A stretch of DNA of 17,057 nucleotides from Bordetella parapertussis (GTDB taxonomy: Bacteria > Pseudomonadota > Gammaproteobacteria > Burkholderiales > Burkholderiaceae_A): NCBI GenBank assembly GCA_945901825.1, contig CAMDMC010000028.1, forward strand, positions 1 to 17,057. Reading direction: 5' to 3'. The notes under the pieces were generated by a model. The model saw only the letters and a list, made by a program, of their open reading frames with translations. It did not search any database and was not told the DNA's origin. The position numbers and the translations under genes were made by a program. Below, piece after piece: positions 6,662 through 14,268 of the stretch (position 1 is its first letter; each line of letters begins with the position of its first letter).

Positions 6662-7978
6662 GTGTTGCGTCGACCCCCTCAGGGGTTTGTCATGCTTATG
6701 GGGATTGGCTTAAGCCTGGTGCTTGGCCTTGTACTGCTTGTGCTGGGTCTTTCGTCGTCATTACTCTCCGACAAGCAACGGGGCCAGGTTCTTGCCGATG
6801 CCGCCAGTCTCTCGGTGGCCAACTGGTATGCCCAGGCCTTGAACTACCAGGCCTATGCCAATCGGGCCATCCTTGCGAACGAGGTCATGATGGCTCAGAG
6901 CCTTACAGCACTGGCCTGGTCCAAGCATGCAGAAACTTTGGTGAACAACACGGGTTCCTTTGCCTCGTTTCTTCCCGCACTGCGTGTCTTGGCCAGCTGG
7001 GCAAGACACGCAGCTCAGGCCTCGCGGGTTTCGGCAGAACTTGCCGCACGCACCGAGATCCCAATTCGATCAGGCTATACGCGGGTTCTTGCGGCATCCC
7101 AAGATGCAATGCGACTTGCAGTCAACCCCTTTGCAACGCAGACCCTGGTCAATGAGGTTGTCTGGTCGGGCGATCGACGCTTCTTTGGGCAGTACCTGCC
7201 AAGCTCCGACGTCTCGGCCTACTACCGGCTTGTGAAAACCTATGCTGGTGATGAACGCGCACCCTTTGCAAGCCTTGTAGCAGGGGAGCTCGACAGCTTC
7301 ACCCGAGCACGAGGCTACACGCAGCGGCTCTACCTGCTTCCCACCACCAGCTGCATTCCAACCAGTATTGACCGTCTCTTTCATCGAATGGTGCGCCGCG
7401 GGGGAACAGCGCTTTCGGCGGACTACTCCGAATGGGAGGCCATTGACACGCTCTCGGCTCATCAATGGCGTCGACGCAACTGGTGGAATCGAACCTGTGG
7501 TGGTCATCGTGAGGCCTTTCCCATGGCATGGGGCGCATCCGATGCATCAGTGCCTGTGCGTCCTGGTGTTGCTGCCCATGGGGGCTCGGGCATCAACCCC
7601 TCGGCCCGCAGGCTTGCCAGTGGGTCTTCAGCGGCCATCACGGGCTACCTTGGCCTATCTGCCTACCGTGATTTATCGCAGACAAGTCCTGAGCAGCGCA
7701 AGGCCGCAGGCGCCTTTCGAATTCCAGTTCTGGTGCGTCTGCCAGCCCGCAGCACGCTGGCCGATCGTCTTTTTGCTCAGAGCAGTCAAAGCCTCACCAC
7801 GCAGGCCATGGGCAGCGCGCTCTGGTCGCTCTCGACTGCCGAGGTCCGCTTTGTTGATCTTCAGGGCCAGAACCTTCCCAACCTTTTTCTCCCCTTTTGG
7901 CGTGTGCAGCGGGTCTCTTCAAGCCTGGCAGACCAGGCGGCTGCGCTTGCCGTTGCCAACGCACGTAAGGAAAACTAA
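6662..7978 (+). CDS. TadG-like Flp pilus assembly protein
   Basis: A 438-residue protein anchored by one N-terminal helix (about 10-32) and otherwise periplasmic. The region after the helix (KQRGQVLADAASLSVANWYAQ, about 38-58) resembles the TadG N-terminal (Tad) domain, whose members are minor, pseudopilin-like parts of Flp pilus systems. There is no Glu at +5 after a glycine here, so processing by the prepilin peptidase is not evident. Exactly two cysteines, Cys231 and Cys279, are present and could form a disulfide in the periplasm. The start is GTG 6662, 9 bases after the flp stop, with a modest AGGG ahead; TTG 6665 or ATG 6692 (residue 11) are alternatives. The stop directly abuts the next ATG. 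No von Willebrand factor A domain, found in some long TadG proteins, can be recognised. Confidence 0.75.
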   Translation: MLRRPPQGFVMLMGIGLSLVLGLVLLVLGLSSSLLSDKQRGQVLADAASLSVANWYAQALNYQAYANRAILANEVMMAQSLTALAWSKHAETLVNNTGSFASFLPALRVLASWARHAAQASRVSAELAARTEIPIRSGYTRVLAASQDAMRLAVNPFATQTLVNEVVWSGDRRFFGQYLPSSDVSAYYRLVKTYAGDERAPFASLVAGELDSFTRARGYTQRLYLLPTTSCIPTSIDRLFHRMVRRGGTALSADYSEWEAIDTLSAHQWRRRNWWNRTCGGHREAFPMAWGASDASVPVRPGVAAHGGSGINPSARRLASGSSAAITGYLGLSAYRDLSQTSPEQRKAAGAFRIPVLVRLPARSTLADRLFAQSSQSLTTQAMGSALWSLSTAEVRFVDLQGQNLPNLFLPFWRVQRVSSSLADQAAALAVANARKEN

Positions 7979-8725
7979 ATGCGCAGTCAACCCAGTGGCC
8001 AGGCCCTTATTGAGGGCCTGAGCGTTCTTGCATTACTTGCCTTGTTTTTGGTGGCGGTGGTCTTTCTTTTCAGTCAGGGCCTCTTAGGTCAGACTGCGCC
8101 GACACAAGCCTGGCAGATGGTTCAACGTTGTGCGGTTCTTTCAAATGCCTGTCATCAAGAGCCGGGCGAGGAGGCGAGCACCTTAAAGGGGCAGGGTCTT
8201 CGCGAAAGCAGGGTTGTCACTCAGTTCGATCAGCCCATTGTTCAGGTCTCTGCGAAGTCAATGACCAGCCAAATTTTTGGCTCGCTTGCCCAGGCCAGTC
8301 AGAATGCTGCTGCGGGCGTTTTCGCATTGCCCGAGTCCCGACGGTTCGCTCGAATTGCAGCAACCTCAGAGCCCTCGAGTGCCCAGCGTTATCGCGCGCA
8401 GTTCGGTCTTCAGGACGAAGCGGCGCTTAAGACCGAAGCCCGCGTCGCTCTGATTGCCGAAGACTGGTCGTCGTCCTCGCAAGCGCTCACCCTGCATCGC
8501 ATTCAGCAGGGCCAGAACCCTTCCAATACCGTGTCATCGGTAAACGATGCAGGCTACTGGCCTGCGCTGCGCGTCTTAATGCCAGCCTTTGAGGCCATCA
8601 GTCTTGAATCGGGCAGTCGAAGCCTACGCAACGAGTTTCATCAGGTCTCGCGTCTCACCCCTCTCCCCGGAACCCTAAGCCCAGATTCGCAAGTCGGACT
8701 GCGTGCATCTTTAGGAGAACCCTAA
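7979..8725 (+). CDS. TadE-like pseudopilin
   Basis: A 248-residue minor pilin-like protein. Its N terminus shows a clean class III prepilin signature, PSG|QALIEG: Gly7 is -1 and Glu12 is +5, followed by a hydrophobic helix (about 14-34, LSVLALLALFLVAVVFLF). The 7-residue leader is short, as in TadE-type pseudopilins. The periplasmic part has no domain I recognise; it carries a cysteine pair (RCAVLSNACHQE). TadE proteins are processed like Flp and needed for pilus assembly in other species; that role is inferred here. AAGGA lies 8 bases before ATG 7979, which begins immediately after the stop of the TadG-like gene. The gene ends in a TAATG junction with the following gene. Confidence 0.75.
   Translation: MRSQPSGQALIEGLSVLALLALFLVAVVFLFSQGLLGQTAPTQAWQMVQRCAVLSNACHQEPGEEASTLKGQGLRESRVVTQFDQPIVQVSAKSMTSQIFGSLAQASQNAAAGVFALPESRRFARIAATSEPSSAQRYRAQFGLQDEAALKTEARVALIAEDWSSSSQALTLHRIQQGQNPSNTVSSVNDAGYWPALRVLMPAFEAISLESGSRSLRNEFHQVSRLTPLPGTLSPDSQVGLRASLGEP
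8713..8717 (+). promoter_or_regulatory. Ribosome binding site for the 193-residue protein
   Basis: AGGAG is followed by 7 bases and then ATG 8725, inside the end of the preceding gene. It supports the start and shows that this unknown gene is actively translated rather than a chance frame. Confidence 0.8.
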
Positions 8726-9306
8726 TGCCCGAAGGATTGTCCGCCATTTTATTTTCTGGTCTGCTCTTTGGTGGTCTTGCTGACTTCACATGGCTGGAGT
8801 CGCCCCTGCAGGGCTGCATCGCCCGCGACCAGACCTCCAAGCAGTGGCGCGCCGAAGGCCGTCATGTCTTTGACCATCAGGTCGGCGATTGGTGTGTCGT
8901 GGCATCCCTTCATAAGGGTGCATGGGAAGCAGAGCAGTGGAGTCGTTGGTCGGGCCCATCGGGTCACGGCTGGCGTGTTCGACTTCCACTGCAAGCGGTT
9001 ACGCCTGCGCCTGAAAAAGGGGCCCGGCAGGAGCAGGTCTTTCATGTGGGCGATCAGAAATGGCTTCGTATCCGACCTGCCCACGGCAGCTCTCTCCATG
9101 AAGCCCATCAGCGTGAGCGTGGCCGGCTCGCCGGTGAACAGCCTGGCGATGCGAAGGAGGACCGTGCTAACGCCTCCGAGCAGCGCTTTTGGGTTAGTCA
9201 CTTTCAAGGCAAGGAGGGCGTCCAAGGCCTTATCACTTTGCGTGTTGAAGGCGAGGGCTGGTTCCACGTCAGCCTGCATCAGTCTGGTCCGGAGATGCCG
9301 CAATGA
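8725..9306 (+). CDS. Unknown 193-residue protein of the Tad operon
   Basis: I do not recognise this family. The N terminus has a hydrophobic stretch (about 5-19, LSAILFSGLLFGGLA) without preceding basic residues, which could be a weak signal or membrane anchor. The rest is hydrophilic, Trp-, His- and Gln-rich, with only two cysteines, Cys31 and Cys57, compatible with a periplasmic disulfide. No prepilin cleavage motif, lipobox or enzyme motif is visible. Coding is supported by an AGGAG site, a TAATG overlap with the pseudopilin before it and an ATGA overlap with the mini pseudopilin after it, and by conserved operon-like codon use. Its place among pseudopilins and before CpaB suggests an envelope role in pilus assembly, which is inference from context only. 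Confidence 0.7.
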   Translation: MPEGLSAILFSGLLFGGLADFTWLESPLQGCIARDQTSKQWRAEGRHVFDHQVGDWCVVASLHKGAWEAEQWSRWSGPSGHGWRVRLPLQAVTPAPEKGARQEQVFHVGDQKWLRIRPAHGSSLHEAHQRERGRLAGEQPGDAKEDRANASEQRFWVSHFQGKEGVQGLITLRVEGEGWFHVSLHQSGPEMPQ

Positions 9307-9473
9307 GCAACTCCCGGCTTGCAGTGCCTCGGGGGTCAGCCTCATTGGATTACCTGCTTGGCAGCCTGCTGGTTGGGCTGTCTCTTTTTGCGGTTCTGCG
9401 CAATGACTGGCCGGCTGCCTTCGATCAGCTCTGGCAGCGTTTTAGCTTTTTTCTTTCCATCCCTTTTGTTTAA
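9303..9473 (+). CDS. Mini Flp-like pseudopilin, 56 residues
   Basis: A short gene starting at ATG 9303 in an ATGA overlap with the preceding stop and ending with TAA at 9471-9473. The product has a basic leader (SRLAVPR), then G|SASLDY: Gly11 is -1, Asp16 is +5 and Tyr17 is +6, followed by a hydrophobic helix (about 18-32, LLGSLLVGLSLFAVL) and a short aromatic tail (FDQLWQRFSFFLSIPF). This matches the layout of class III prepilins, with Asp replacing the usual Glu at +5 and with Tyr kept at +6. Coding is supported by the overlap and by its position within an otherwise gap-free operon. Likely a minor pilin or assembly initiator; the function is inferred. Alternative: a small single-pass membrane protein not cleaved by the peptidase. 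Confidence 0.72.
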   Translation: MSNSRLAVPRGSASLDYLLGSLLVGLSLFAVLRNDWPAAFDQLWQRFSFFLSIPFV

Positions 9474-9476
9474 CTC

Positions 9477-9481
9477 GGAGG
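9477..9481 (+). promoter_or_regulatory. Strong ribosome binding site of cpaB
   Basis: GGAGG lies 6 bases before ATG 9488, in the only non-coding gap (14 bases) inside the second half of the pilus operon. It suggests independent translation initiation of the secretin module. Confidence 0.85.
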
Positions 9482-9487
9482 TTAACC

Positions 9488-10360
9488 ATGCAGAGCATCT
9501 TGCAAAGCCTGCGTGATGCCGTTTACCGGCCACGCTTCTGGATTGCTGTTTTTGCCCTTGGACTGGGTCTGGCTGCAGGATGGCTTAGTTATAGCCATCT
9601 TGCGCAGGCCGAGGAAAGGCTGCGTTCGGAAATTCTTGTCTCTGAAAAACTTGTTCCGGTTGTCGTTGCAGCAAAGCCTTTGTCACCTGGCCTTGTGTTG
9701 TCTGAATCGTCGCTTGCCATTCGTGAGCTTCCACAGGCCTGGGTTCTACCCGATGCCGTCTCGGAGCAGACGCTTGATGCCGCTTTGGGGCGTGAACTGG
9801 TTCGCGCCGTTGCCTCGGGCGCGCCCCTTTCAATGGCCGATCTGGCAGAGCCGCAGGTGGCTGTGGGGTACCCGCAGGCTCGATCAGGTTATCGGCTGTT
9901 AAGCATTCCTGCCGATGAAACCTCCTCGGTCTCCGGGCTCATACGCGTAGGAGATCGTGTCGACCTCTGGTCGGCGGCAACCATTGCGCCACTCGCGGTC
10001 ACCTCTCCCGAGGTTCAGGTCATTACCCATCAATCGCAAGATGCCTCGCATGCGCGTCTGCTTGCGGAGGCTTTAAAGGTAGTGGCCGTTGGCGGCAGGT
10101 ATCAGGCGCAGTCTTCATCGAAACGCCTATCCGAGAGCTCTACAGACCGTTACAGCAGCCTCACGCTTGAGGTGCCTGCTGCCTTGGTGGAGTCCGTGCT
10201 GTCTGCGCAGAGTCTTGGGCGTGTTGTTGCTCTGCTGCGGCCCGATCCTTCGACCTTGAAGTCGGGTCATGGTCGGGTCCGCGGCGGTGCTGGCAATGCT
10301 CAGGCAAAGCAAAAGCCTGTTGAGGTGATCGTTCATTCTGGATTGGGAGAGGCGCAATGA
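9488..10360 (+). CDS. cpaB: Flp pilus assembly protein CpaB/RcpC
   Basis: A 290-residue periplasmic protein anchored by one N-terminal helix (about 17-34). A SAF-type domain spans about 55-119 (KLVPVVVAAKPLSPGLVLSE onward), and the signature GYRLLSIPADETSSVSGLIRVGDRVDLW (134-161) is typical of CpaB/RcpC. Family members support or stabilise the secretin in the Tad pore. The C-terminal 60 residues are Ser-, Gly- and Lys-rich and less structured. The gene has its own strong ribosome site and overlaps cpaC by ATGA at 10357-10360, indicating coupled synthesis of the pair. The length is normal for the family. Confidence 0.93.
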   Translation: MQSILQSLRDAVYRPRFWIAVFALGLGLAAGWLSYSHLAQAEERLRSEILVSEKLVPVVVAAKPLSPGLVLSESSLAIRELPQAWVLPDAVSEQTLDAALGRELVRAVASGAPLSMADLAEPQVAVGYPQARSGYRLLSIPADETSSVSGLIRVGDRVDLWSAATIAPLAVTSPEVQVITHQSQDASHARLLAEALKVVAVGGRYQAQSSSKRLSESSTDRYSSLTLEVPAALVESVLSAQSLGRVVALLRPDPSTLKSGHGRVRGGAGNAQAKQKPVEVIVHSGLGEAQ

Positions 10361-11793
10361 CATATTCCATTTACAAACAAAGCCTCGGCAGACGTGCCGG
10401 CCTAGCCCTCGCGGTGGCTGCTGGCTTCTTCGTTAGCACTGCGTCGGTGTCTTACGCCTCGGAGACTCCCGCGCCTGCAAGTACTACCGAGACGACACGG
10501 CTTGCGGTTGGCCAGGCCGAGGTGCTGCGGTTCGAGGGGCTTAGCCGTGTGGTGGTTGCAGATGGCAGGCTGATTACGGCGCAGCCGCTTGCCGATGGAT
10601 CGGTTGTTCTGGTGGGCAAGCAACCCGGGCAGACCAGCCTGCTTATCTGGGCCAAAGGCATGCAAGGGGTTCGGCAGTTGGTGGAGGTGGAGTCGGTTGC
10701 CGCCAAGCGCATGCAGGGCGAAGTACGCCGCGCGGTGGGTGATTCGAAATCGGTGCAGGTTCTTCCCGTGGGCGATCAACTGGTGGTCTCGGGCCAGGCC
10801 GACTCCAGCGAGCAGGCCAGTCGCTTAAAGGCCATTGCGGAACGCAATGCCAAGCTTGTGAACCTTGTGCGCGCCGAGGGCACCGAACCCATGATTGCCA
10901 TGGAGGTTCGCTTTCTTGAGGTTAAAAAGAACGCGCTTGAAAATGTGGGCATTCAGTGGCAGAAAAGTATGGCAGGGCCCATGGTGGGTTTGGTGGGTGA
11001 CTTCCGCACCAACAGCCAGTTCCGCCCAACCAGTGATGGGCTTCTTACCGATGGCCAGCCCAACATCTCGGCCAATTTCCCCGGGCTCGATTCAGCCGCG
11101 AACAGCCCTCGTGTATCGCCGTTTGCCATGTACTTTGGCATGCAGTCCACGCTCATGTCGGTCATTAACTTTATGGAACAGTCGGGCGATGCGGTGGTTC
11201 TTGCCGAGCCCATTCTTTCAACGCGCAGTGGCGGTGTTGCGAAGTTTCTAGCAGGCGGTGAAATTCCTTTGCCTGTAACCAGCTCACTGGGCTCAAGTAC
11301 GGTTCAGTTCAAGCCCTATGGCATTCGCTTTGAAATTGCACCCCTTGTAACAGAGGCTGGAGTGATTTCTGCCACGGTCACAACCGAACTCTCAACCGTG
11401 GACCCAGCCATTCGCGTGGGTGAGCTGCCTGGCTTTTTGTCACGCATGACCGAGACCCAGGTCAACCTTCGTGAGGGTGAGACGCTTGTGATGTCTGGCC
11501 TTATATCGGAGGAGGTAAGCAAGCTTAATGACCAGGTGAAGGGGCTGGGAAGTATTCCGGTGCTGGGCGCCTTGTTCCGCTCGAAAGATTTCCAAGACCG
11601 TCGCAGTGAGATGGTTGTCATGGTGACCCCGCGCCTCATCCAACCCAACGATGCCTTTCATCGCCAGAAAGAGGCCTGGGCTCAAGACCACAAGGCTAAG
11701 CGCGGCATGGGAGGTGTTGATGTCAAGGCCAAATCACAGGACACGCCCAGCCTCAACCAGGACGAGCAAGCACAGGAGGTTCGCCATGATTGA
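10357..11793 (+). CDS. cpaC: Tad secretin CpaC/RcpA
   Basis: The outer-membrane secretin through which the Flp pilus leaves the cell, 478 residues. A signal peptide (1 to about 34, ending VSYA|SE) is followed by the pilus N domain (about 47-113, TRLAVGQAEVLRFEGLSRV and following), a BON-like region (about 117-175) and the secretin domain (about 250-427). The end of the domain has the family hallmark SIPVLGALFRS then EMVVMVTPRLI (399-428). There is no lipobox, so outer-membrane insertion would not use a lipidated N terminus; a separate pilotin may be needed. A Lys/Gln/Asp-rich tail of about 50 residues follows. The start ATG 10357 overlaps the cpaB stop, with GGGAGAGG just upstream. The 3' end overlaps cpaF by 8 bases. 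Confidence 0.94.
   Translation: MTYSIYKQSLGRRAGLALAVAAGFFVSTASVSYASETPAPASTTETTRLAVGQAEVLRFEGLSRVVVADGRLITAQPLADGSVVLVGKQPGQTSLLIWAKGMQGVRQLVEVESVAAKRMQGEVRRAVGDSKSVQVLPVGDQLVVSGQADSSEQASRLKAIAERNAKLVNLVRAEGTEPMIAMEVRFLEVKKNALENVGIQWQKSMAGPMVGLVGDFRTNSQFRPTSDGLLTDGQPNISANFPGLDSAANSPRVSPFAMYFGMQSTLMSVINFMEQSGDAVVLAEPILSTRSGGVAKFLAGGEIPLPVTSSLGSSTVQFKPYGIRFEIAPLVTEAGVISATVTTELSTVDPAIRVGELPGFLSRMTETQVNLREGETLVMSGLISEEVSKLNDQVKGLGSIPVLGALFRSKDFQDRRSEMVVMVTPRLIQPNDAFHRQKEAWAQDHKAKRGMGGVDVKAKSQDTPSLNQDEQAQEVRHD
11774..11779 (+). promoter_or_regulatory. Ribosome binding site deciding the cpaF start
   Basis: AGGAGG is placed 6 bases before ATG 11786. It fixes the CpaF start inside the end of cpaC and rules out the longer open frame from 11651, which overlaps cpaC by 143 bases and adds 45 low-complexity basic residues. 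Confidence 0.9.
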
Positions 11794-13429
11794 ATTTCGC
11801 AGCTACCGTGGCCTTGAAGACCAGGGGGTGAAGGCTTTTAGCGCCTCACGCATTGTCATTGGCTCTGCAAAACAGTGCAGCCTTCGAGTAACCGGGCTTG
11901 CCATGGGCGGTCAGCATGCCTTTGTCGAGCAGCGCCCCTCGGGCTACTTCGTGAAAGACGCGGGCCTGCTGGCAGGAACGCGTGTCAATGGCAGTCGTAT
12001 CGCAGACTATGGTCCTCTTGCGCTGGGCGATGAGCTGGCCTTTGGGCTTTGGCGGTTTCGTGTCACACGCATCGAACTTGATCCGCCCCTTGGGGCCGAC
12101 ATTGCCCCCACAGCGCATTCGAAATCTCTGGGCATTCTTGTCAACGATGCGGCCTGCAGGCCTTCTCCTGCGCCAGGGCTTACCGACCCAGACCTTGATC
12201 ATCGCGTTGTGCAGGCGCCCGTCCCTTTACCCCATGCTTTTGTTAGTGCCTCGCTTAAAGGTCAGTGCCTCAAGCTCATGCGAGAGGTCTTAGATTCGCG
12301 TCGTCGCGACTGGGGCGCCCTTACGGAAGAAAGCGTTCGCACAGAAACCCTTGCCCTTATTCGTTCCGAGCTTAAGGCACAGTTAGACGAACTCACCGCC
12401 CATCAGAAACGTCAGCTCGAGGCGGAGCTGGTTGCTGATCTTGTGGGGCTTGGTCCTCTTGAAGAACTGATGCGTGATGGCTCAATCACAGAGATTATGG
12501 TGAACGGACCCAACCAGGTCTTTGTGGAGCGCAATGGGCAGTGCCAGCCTGCTGGGCTTGGCTTTGCTGGGGTTGATGAGCTGCGACGCGTGATTGACCG
12601 TATTTTTATTCCGATGGGCCGACGCATTGACGATGGGCATCCTATGGCCGATGGTCGGCTTGCGGATGGGTCACGTGTTAACGCTGTTCTCTCGCCACCG
12701 GCCATTGGTGCGCCATCCATCACCATTCGAAAGTATCGAGCGCAGGCCTTCTCGCTGGCTGATCTTGCAAAGGCCTCAGGCCTTGATTCGCGGGTTGTTG
12801 ACTACCTTGTTGAGGCCGTTGAGTCGGGCCGCAATATTGTTGTTTCGGGCGGAACAGGCTCGGGCAAAACGACATTGCTGCGGGCGCTTGCCATGCAAAT
12901 TCCCAGGGCCGAGCGCATTGTAAGCGTTGAAGATGCAGCGGAGCTGCACCTTAAAAGTCAGAACGTTGTTGCGCTTGAAGCCCGAGAGGCAAATCAAGAA
13001 GGCCAAGGCCAGATCTCCATTCGCGACCTTGTTCGAAATGCGCTGCGTATGCGCCCCGATCGAATTGTGGTGGGGGAGTGCCGCGGCGGCGAGGCCCTGG
13101 ACATGCTGCAGGCCATGAACACTGGCCATGAAGGCTCCTTAACCACCGTACACGCAAACACACCGCGTGATGCCCTTTCGCGCATTGAAGTCATGGTCAT
13201 GATGGCGGGGTTCGAACTTCCTTTGCGAGCCATTCGAGAGCAGATTGCCTCGGCTGTCCACCTGGTGGTTCATCAGCAGCGTCTTACCGGAGGCCAGCGA
13301 ACGATCTCCGAGATTGTTGAAGTCGCGGGCATGGAGTCGGGGACCATACAAATAGAGGAGGTCTTTAGTCTGAGAAATGGTTTTCGAGACGGTCTCCTGC
13401 CTCAGGCCAATGCCGCGGGGTGGCTTTAA
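11786..13429 (+). CDS. cpaF: Tad pilus ATPase CpaF/TadA with N-terminal FHA-like domain
   Basis: The cytoplasmic hexameric motor of the Flp pilus, 547 residues. Residues about 22-95 form an FHA-like fold pattern (RIVIGSAKQCSLRV, GGQHAFVEQ, YFVKDAG, AGTRVNG, LALGDELAFG). A linker (about 100-160) leads to the T2SS/T4SS ATPase: N-terminal helices 160-230, GSITEIMVNGPNQVFVER (232-249), GRRIDDGHPMADGRLADGSR (278-297), Walker A GGTGSGKTT (355-363), Walker B region RIVVGECRG (426-434, Glu431) and the His box GHEGSLTTVHAN (447-458). The ATPase looks fully functional. The FHA-like part lacks the usual phosphothreonine contacts: GR is GS27, S-R-x-H is G41-G-Q-H44 and TNGT is LAGT, with only His44 and Asn68-Gly69 kept. 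It directly follows cpaC, where cpaE/tadZ often sits, and ends in a TAATG junction with tadB. Confidence 0.95.
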   Translation: MIEFRSYRGLEDQGVKAFSASRIVIGSAKQCSLRVTGLAMGGQHAFVEQRPSGYFVKDAGLLAGTRVNGSRIADYGPLALGDELAFGLWRFRVTRIELDPPLGADIAPTAHSKSLGILVNDAACRPSPAPGLTDPDLDHRVVQAPVPLPHAFVSASLKGQCLKLMREVLDSRRRDWGALTEESVRTETLALIRSELKAQLDELTAHQKRQLEAELVADLVGLGPLEELMRDGSITEIMVNGPNQVFVERNGQCQPAGLGFAGVDELRRVIDRIFIPMGRRIDDGHPMADGRLADGSRVNAVLSPPAIGAPSITIRKYRAQAFSLADLAKASGLDSRVVDYLVEAVESGRNIVVSGGTGSGKTTLLRALAMQIPRAERIVSVEDAAELHLKSQNVVALEAREANQEGQGQISIRDLVRNALRMRPDRIVVGECRGGEALDMLQAMNTGHEGSLTTVHANTPRDALSRIEVMVMMAGFELPLRAIREQIASAVHLVVHQQRLTGGQRTISEIVEVAGMESGTIQIEEVFSLRNGFRDGLLPQANAAGWL

Positions 13430-14268
13430 TGCAGATGGCTCTTCTAACCGTTGTTGTCCTTTCATCGCTGCTTGCGGCTGTAGTCGTCTGGCTTGTGGCT
13501 CCTGTGGCACAAAAGGGGCTCGTGCGCGCCGAGGCAGATCTACTTCGGCAGCTTGAAGAAGAGGGGTTGTTTCTTCAGCCCTTTCTTGTGCGCTGGTCCC
13601 TTCGGTGTCTTGCCCTGTTGGGCCTGGTCCTTCTGCTTGTTTCGGCCTGGGGCTTTGTAACTTTCTTGGCGGTACTGGGCCTACTGCTTGTGGCAGGCCG
13701 TTTTGGGTTTCCGTTTTACAGGCAGCGTCAGACACAGGCCTTGGAACAAGCAATACCCGACCTCAGCGATCTGCTTGGGTCTGCCTTGCGTTCGGGGCTT
13801 TCAACCCGATCGGCCTTGCTTGCTGCTGAGCAGTCCATGAAGGGTGCCGTCCGGCGTGAGGTTTCCAGGCTTCTGCGCGACATACGTCTTGGCCATTCTA
13901 TTGAAGAGGCGTTTCAGAACTGGGGCGAACGTCGGCCGATTTCGGTGGTGCGCGACATGGGGCTCTGTGTTCAGCTCTCTGCGCAGTCCGGTGGCAACTT
14001 GGCCGATGCGCTTGAGCGTCACGGGGAGGCGGTACGCCAGCAACTGGCGATTGCCGCAAAGGCGAAGGCGCTTACCGCCCAGGGCAGGCTGCAGGCCCTG
14101 GTTATGCTGGCCATGCCGCCGTTATTGCTTCTGGTGACTGCTGCCATGGACCCTTTTGTGACAGATTTCTTTTTTAAGACGGGTCTGGGGCAGACACTCC
14201 TTCTAATGGTGCTTGCCCTGGAAGTGACGGGCTGGCTTTGGATTCGACGACTGGTGAGGGTGCTATGA
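13429..14268 (+). CDS. tadB: Tad inner-membrane platform protein TadB
   Basis: A 279-residue member of the type II secretion system F family. It has an N-terminal helix (2-24), a hydrophobic pair (about 58-90), a cytoplasmic T2SF domain (about 100-205, with LSDLLGSALRSGLSTRSALL at 112-131) and two C-terminal helices (about 222-240 and 254-272). TadB and TadC together form the inner-membrane base that transmits CpaF movement to pilin. ATG 13429 was chosen because it forms TAATG with the cpaF stop; the in-frame GTG 13420 would overlap more and has no better ribosome site. The stop overlaps the tadC start as ATGA. Confidence 0.92.
   Translation: MQMALLTVVVLSSLLAAVVVWLVAPVAQKGLVRAEADLLRQLEEEGLFLQPFLVRWSLRCLALLGLVLLLVSAWGFVTFLAVLGLLLVAGRFGFPFYRQRQTQALEQAIPDLSDLLGSALRSGLSTRSALLAAEQSMKGAVRREVSRLLRDIRLGHSIEEAFQNWGERRPISVVRDMGLCVQLSAQSGGNLADALERHGEAVRQQLAIAAKAKALTAQGRLQALVMLAMPPLLLLVTAAMDPFVTDFFFKTGLGQTLLLMVLALEVTGWLWIRRLVRVL

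Noticed and set aside
7368..8021. 217-codon alternative plus frame inside the TadG-like gene
   Set aside because: It overlaps a gene supported by abutting junctions and the Tad domain; its product is Arg/Pro/Ser-rich and typical of an out-of-frame translation.
11651..11785. 45-residue N-terminal extension of CpaF
   Set aside because: It overlaps the conserved cpaC tail, is Arg/Thr/Ser-rich without domain character, and AGGAGG 6 bases before ATG 11786 marks the real start.
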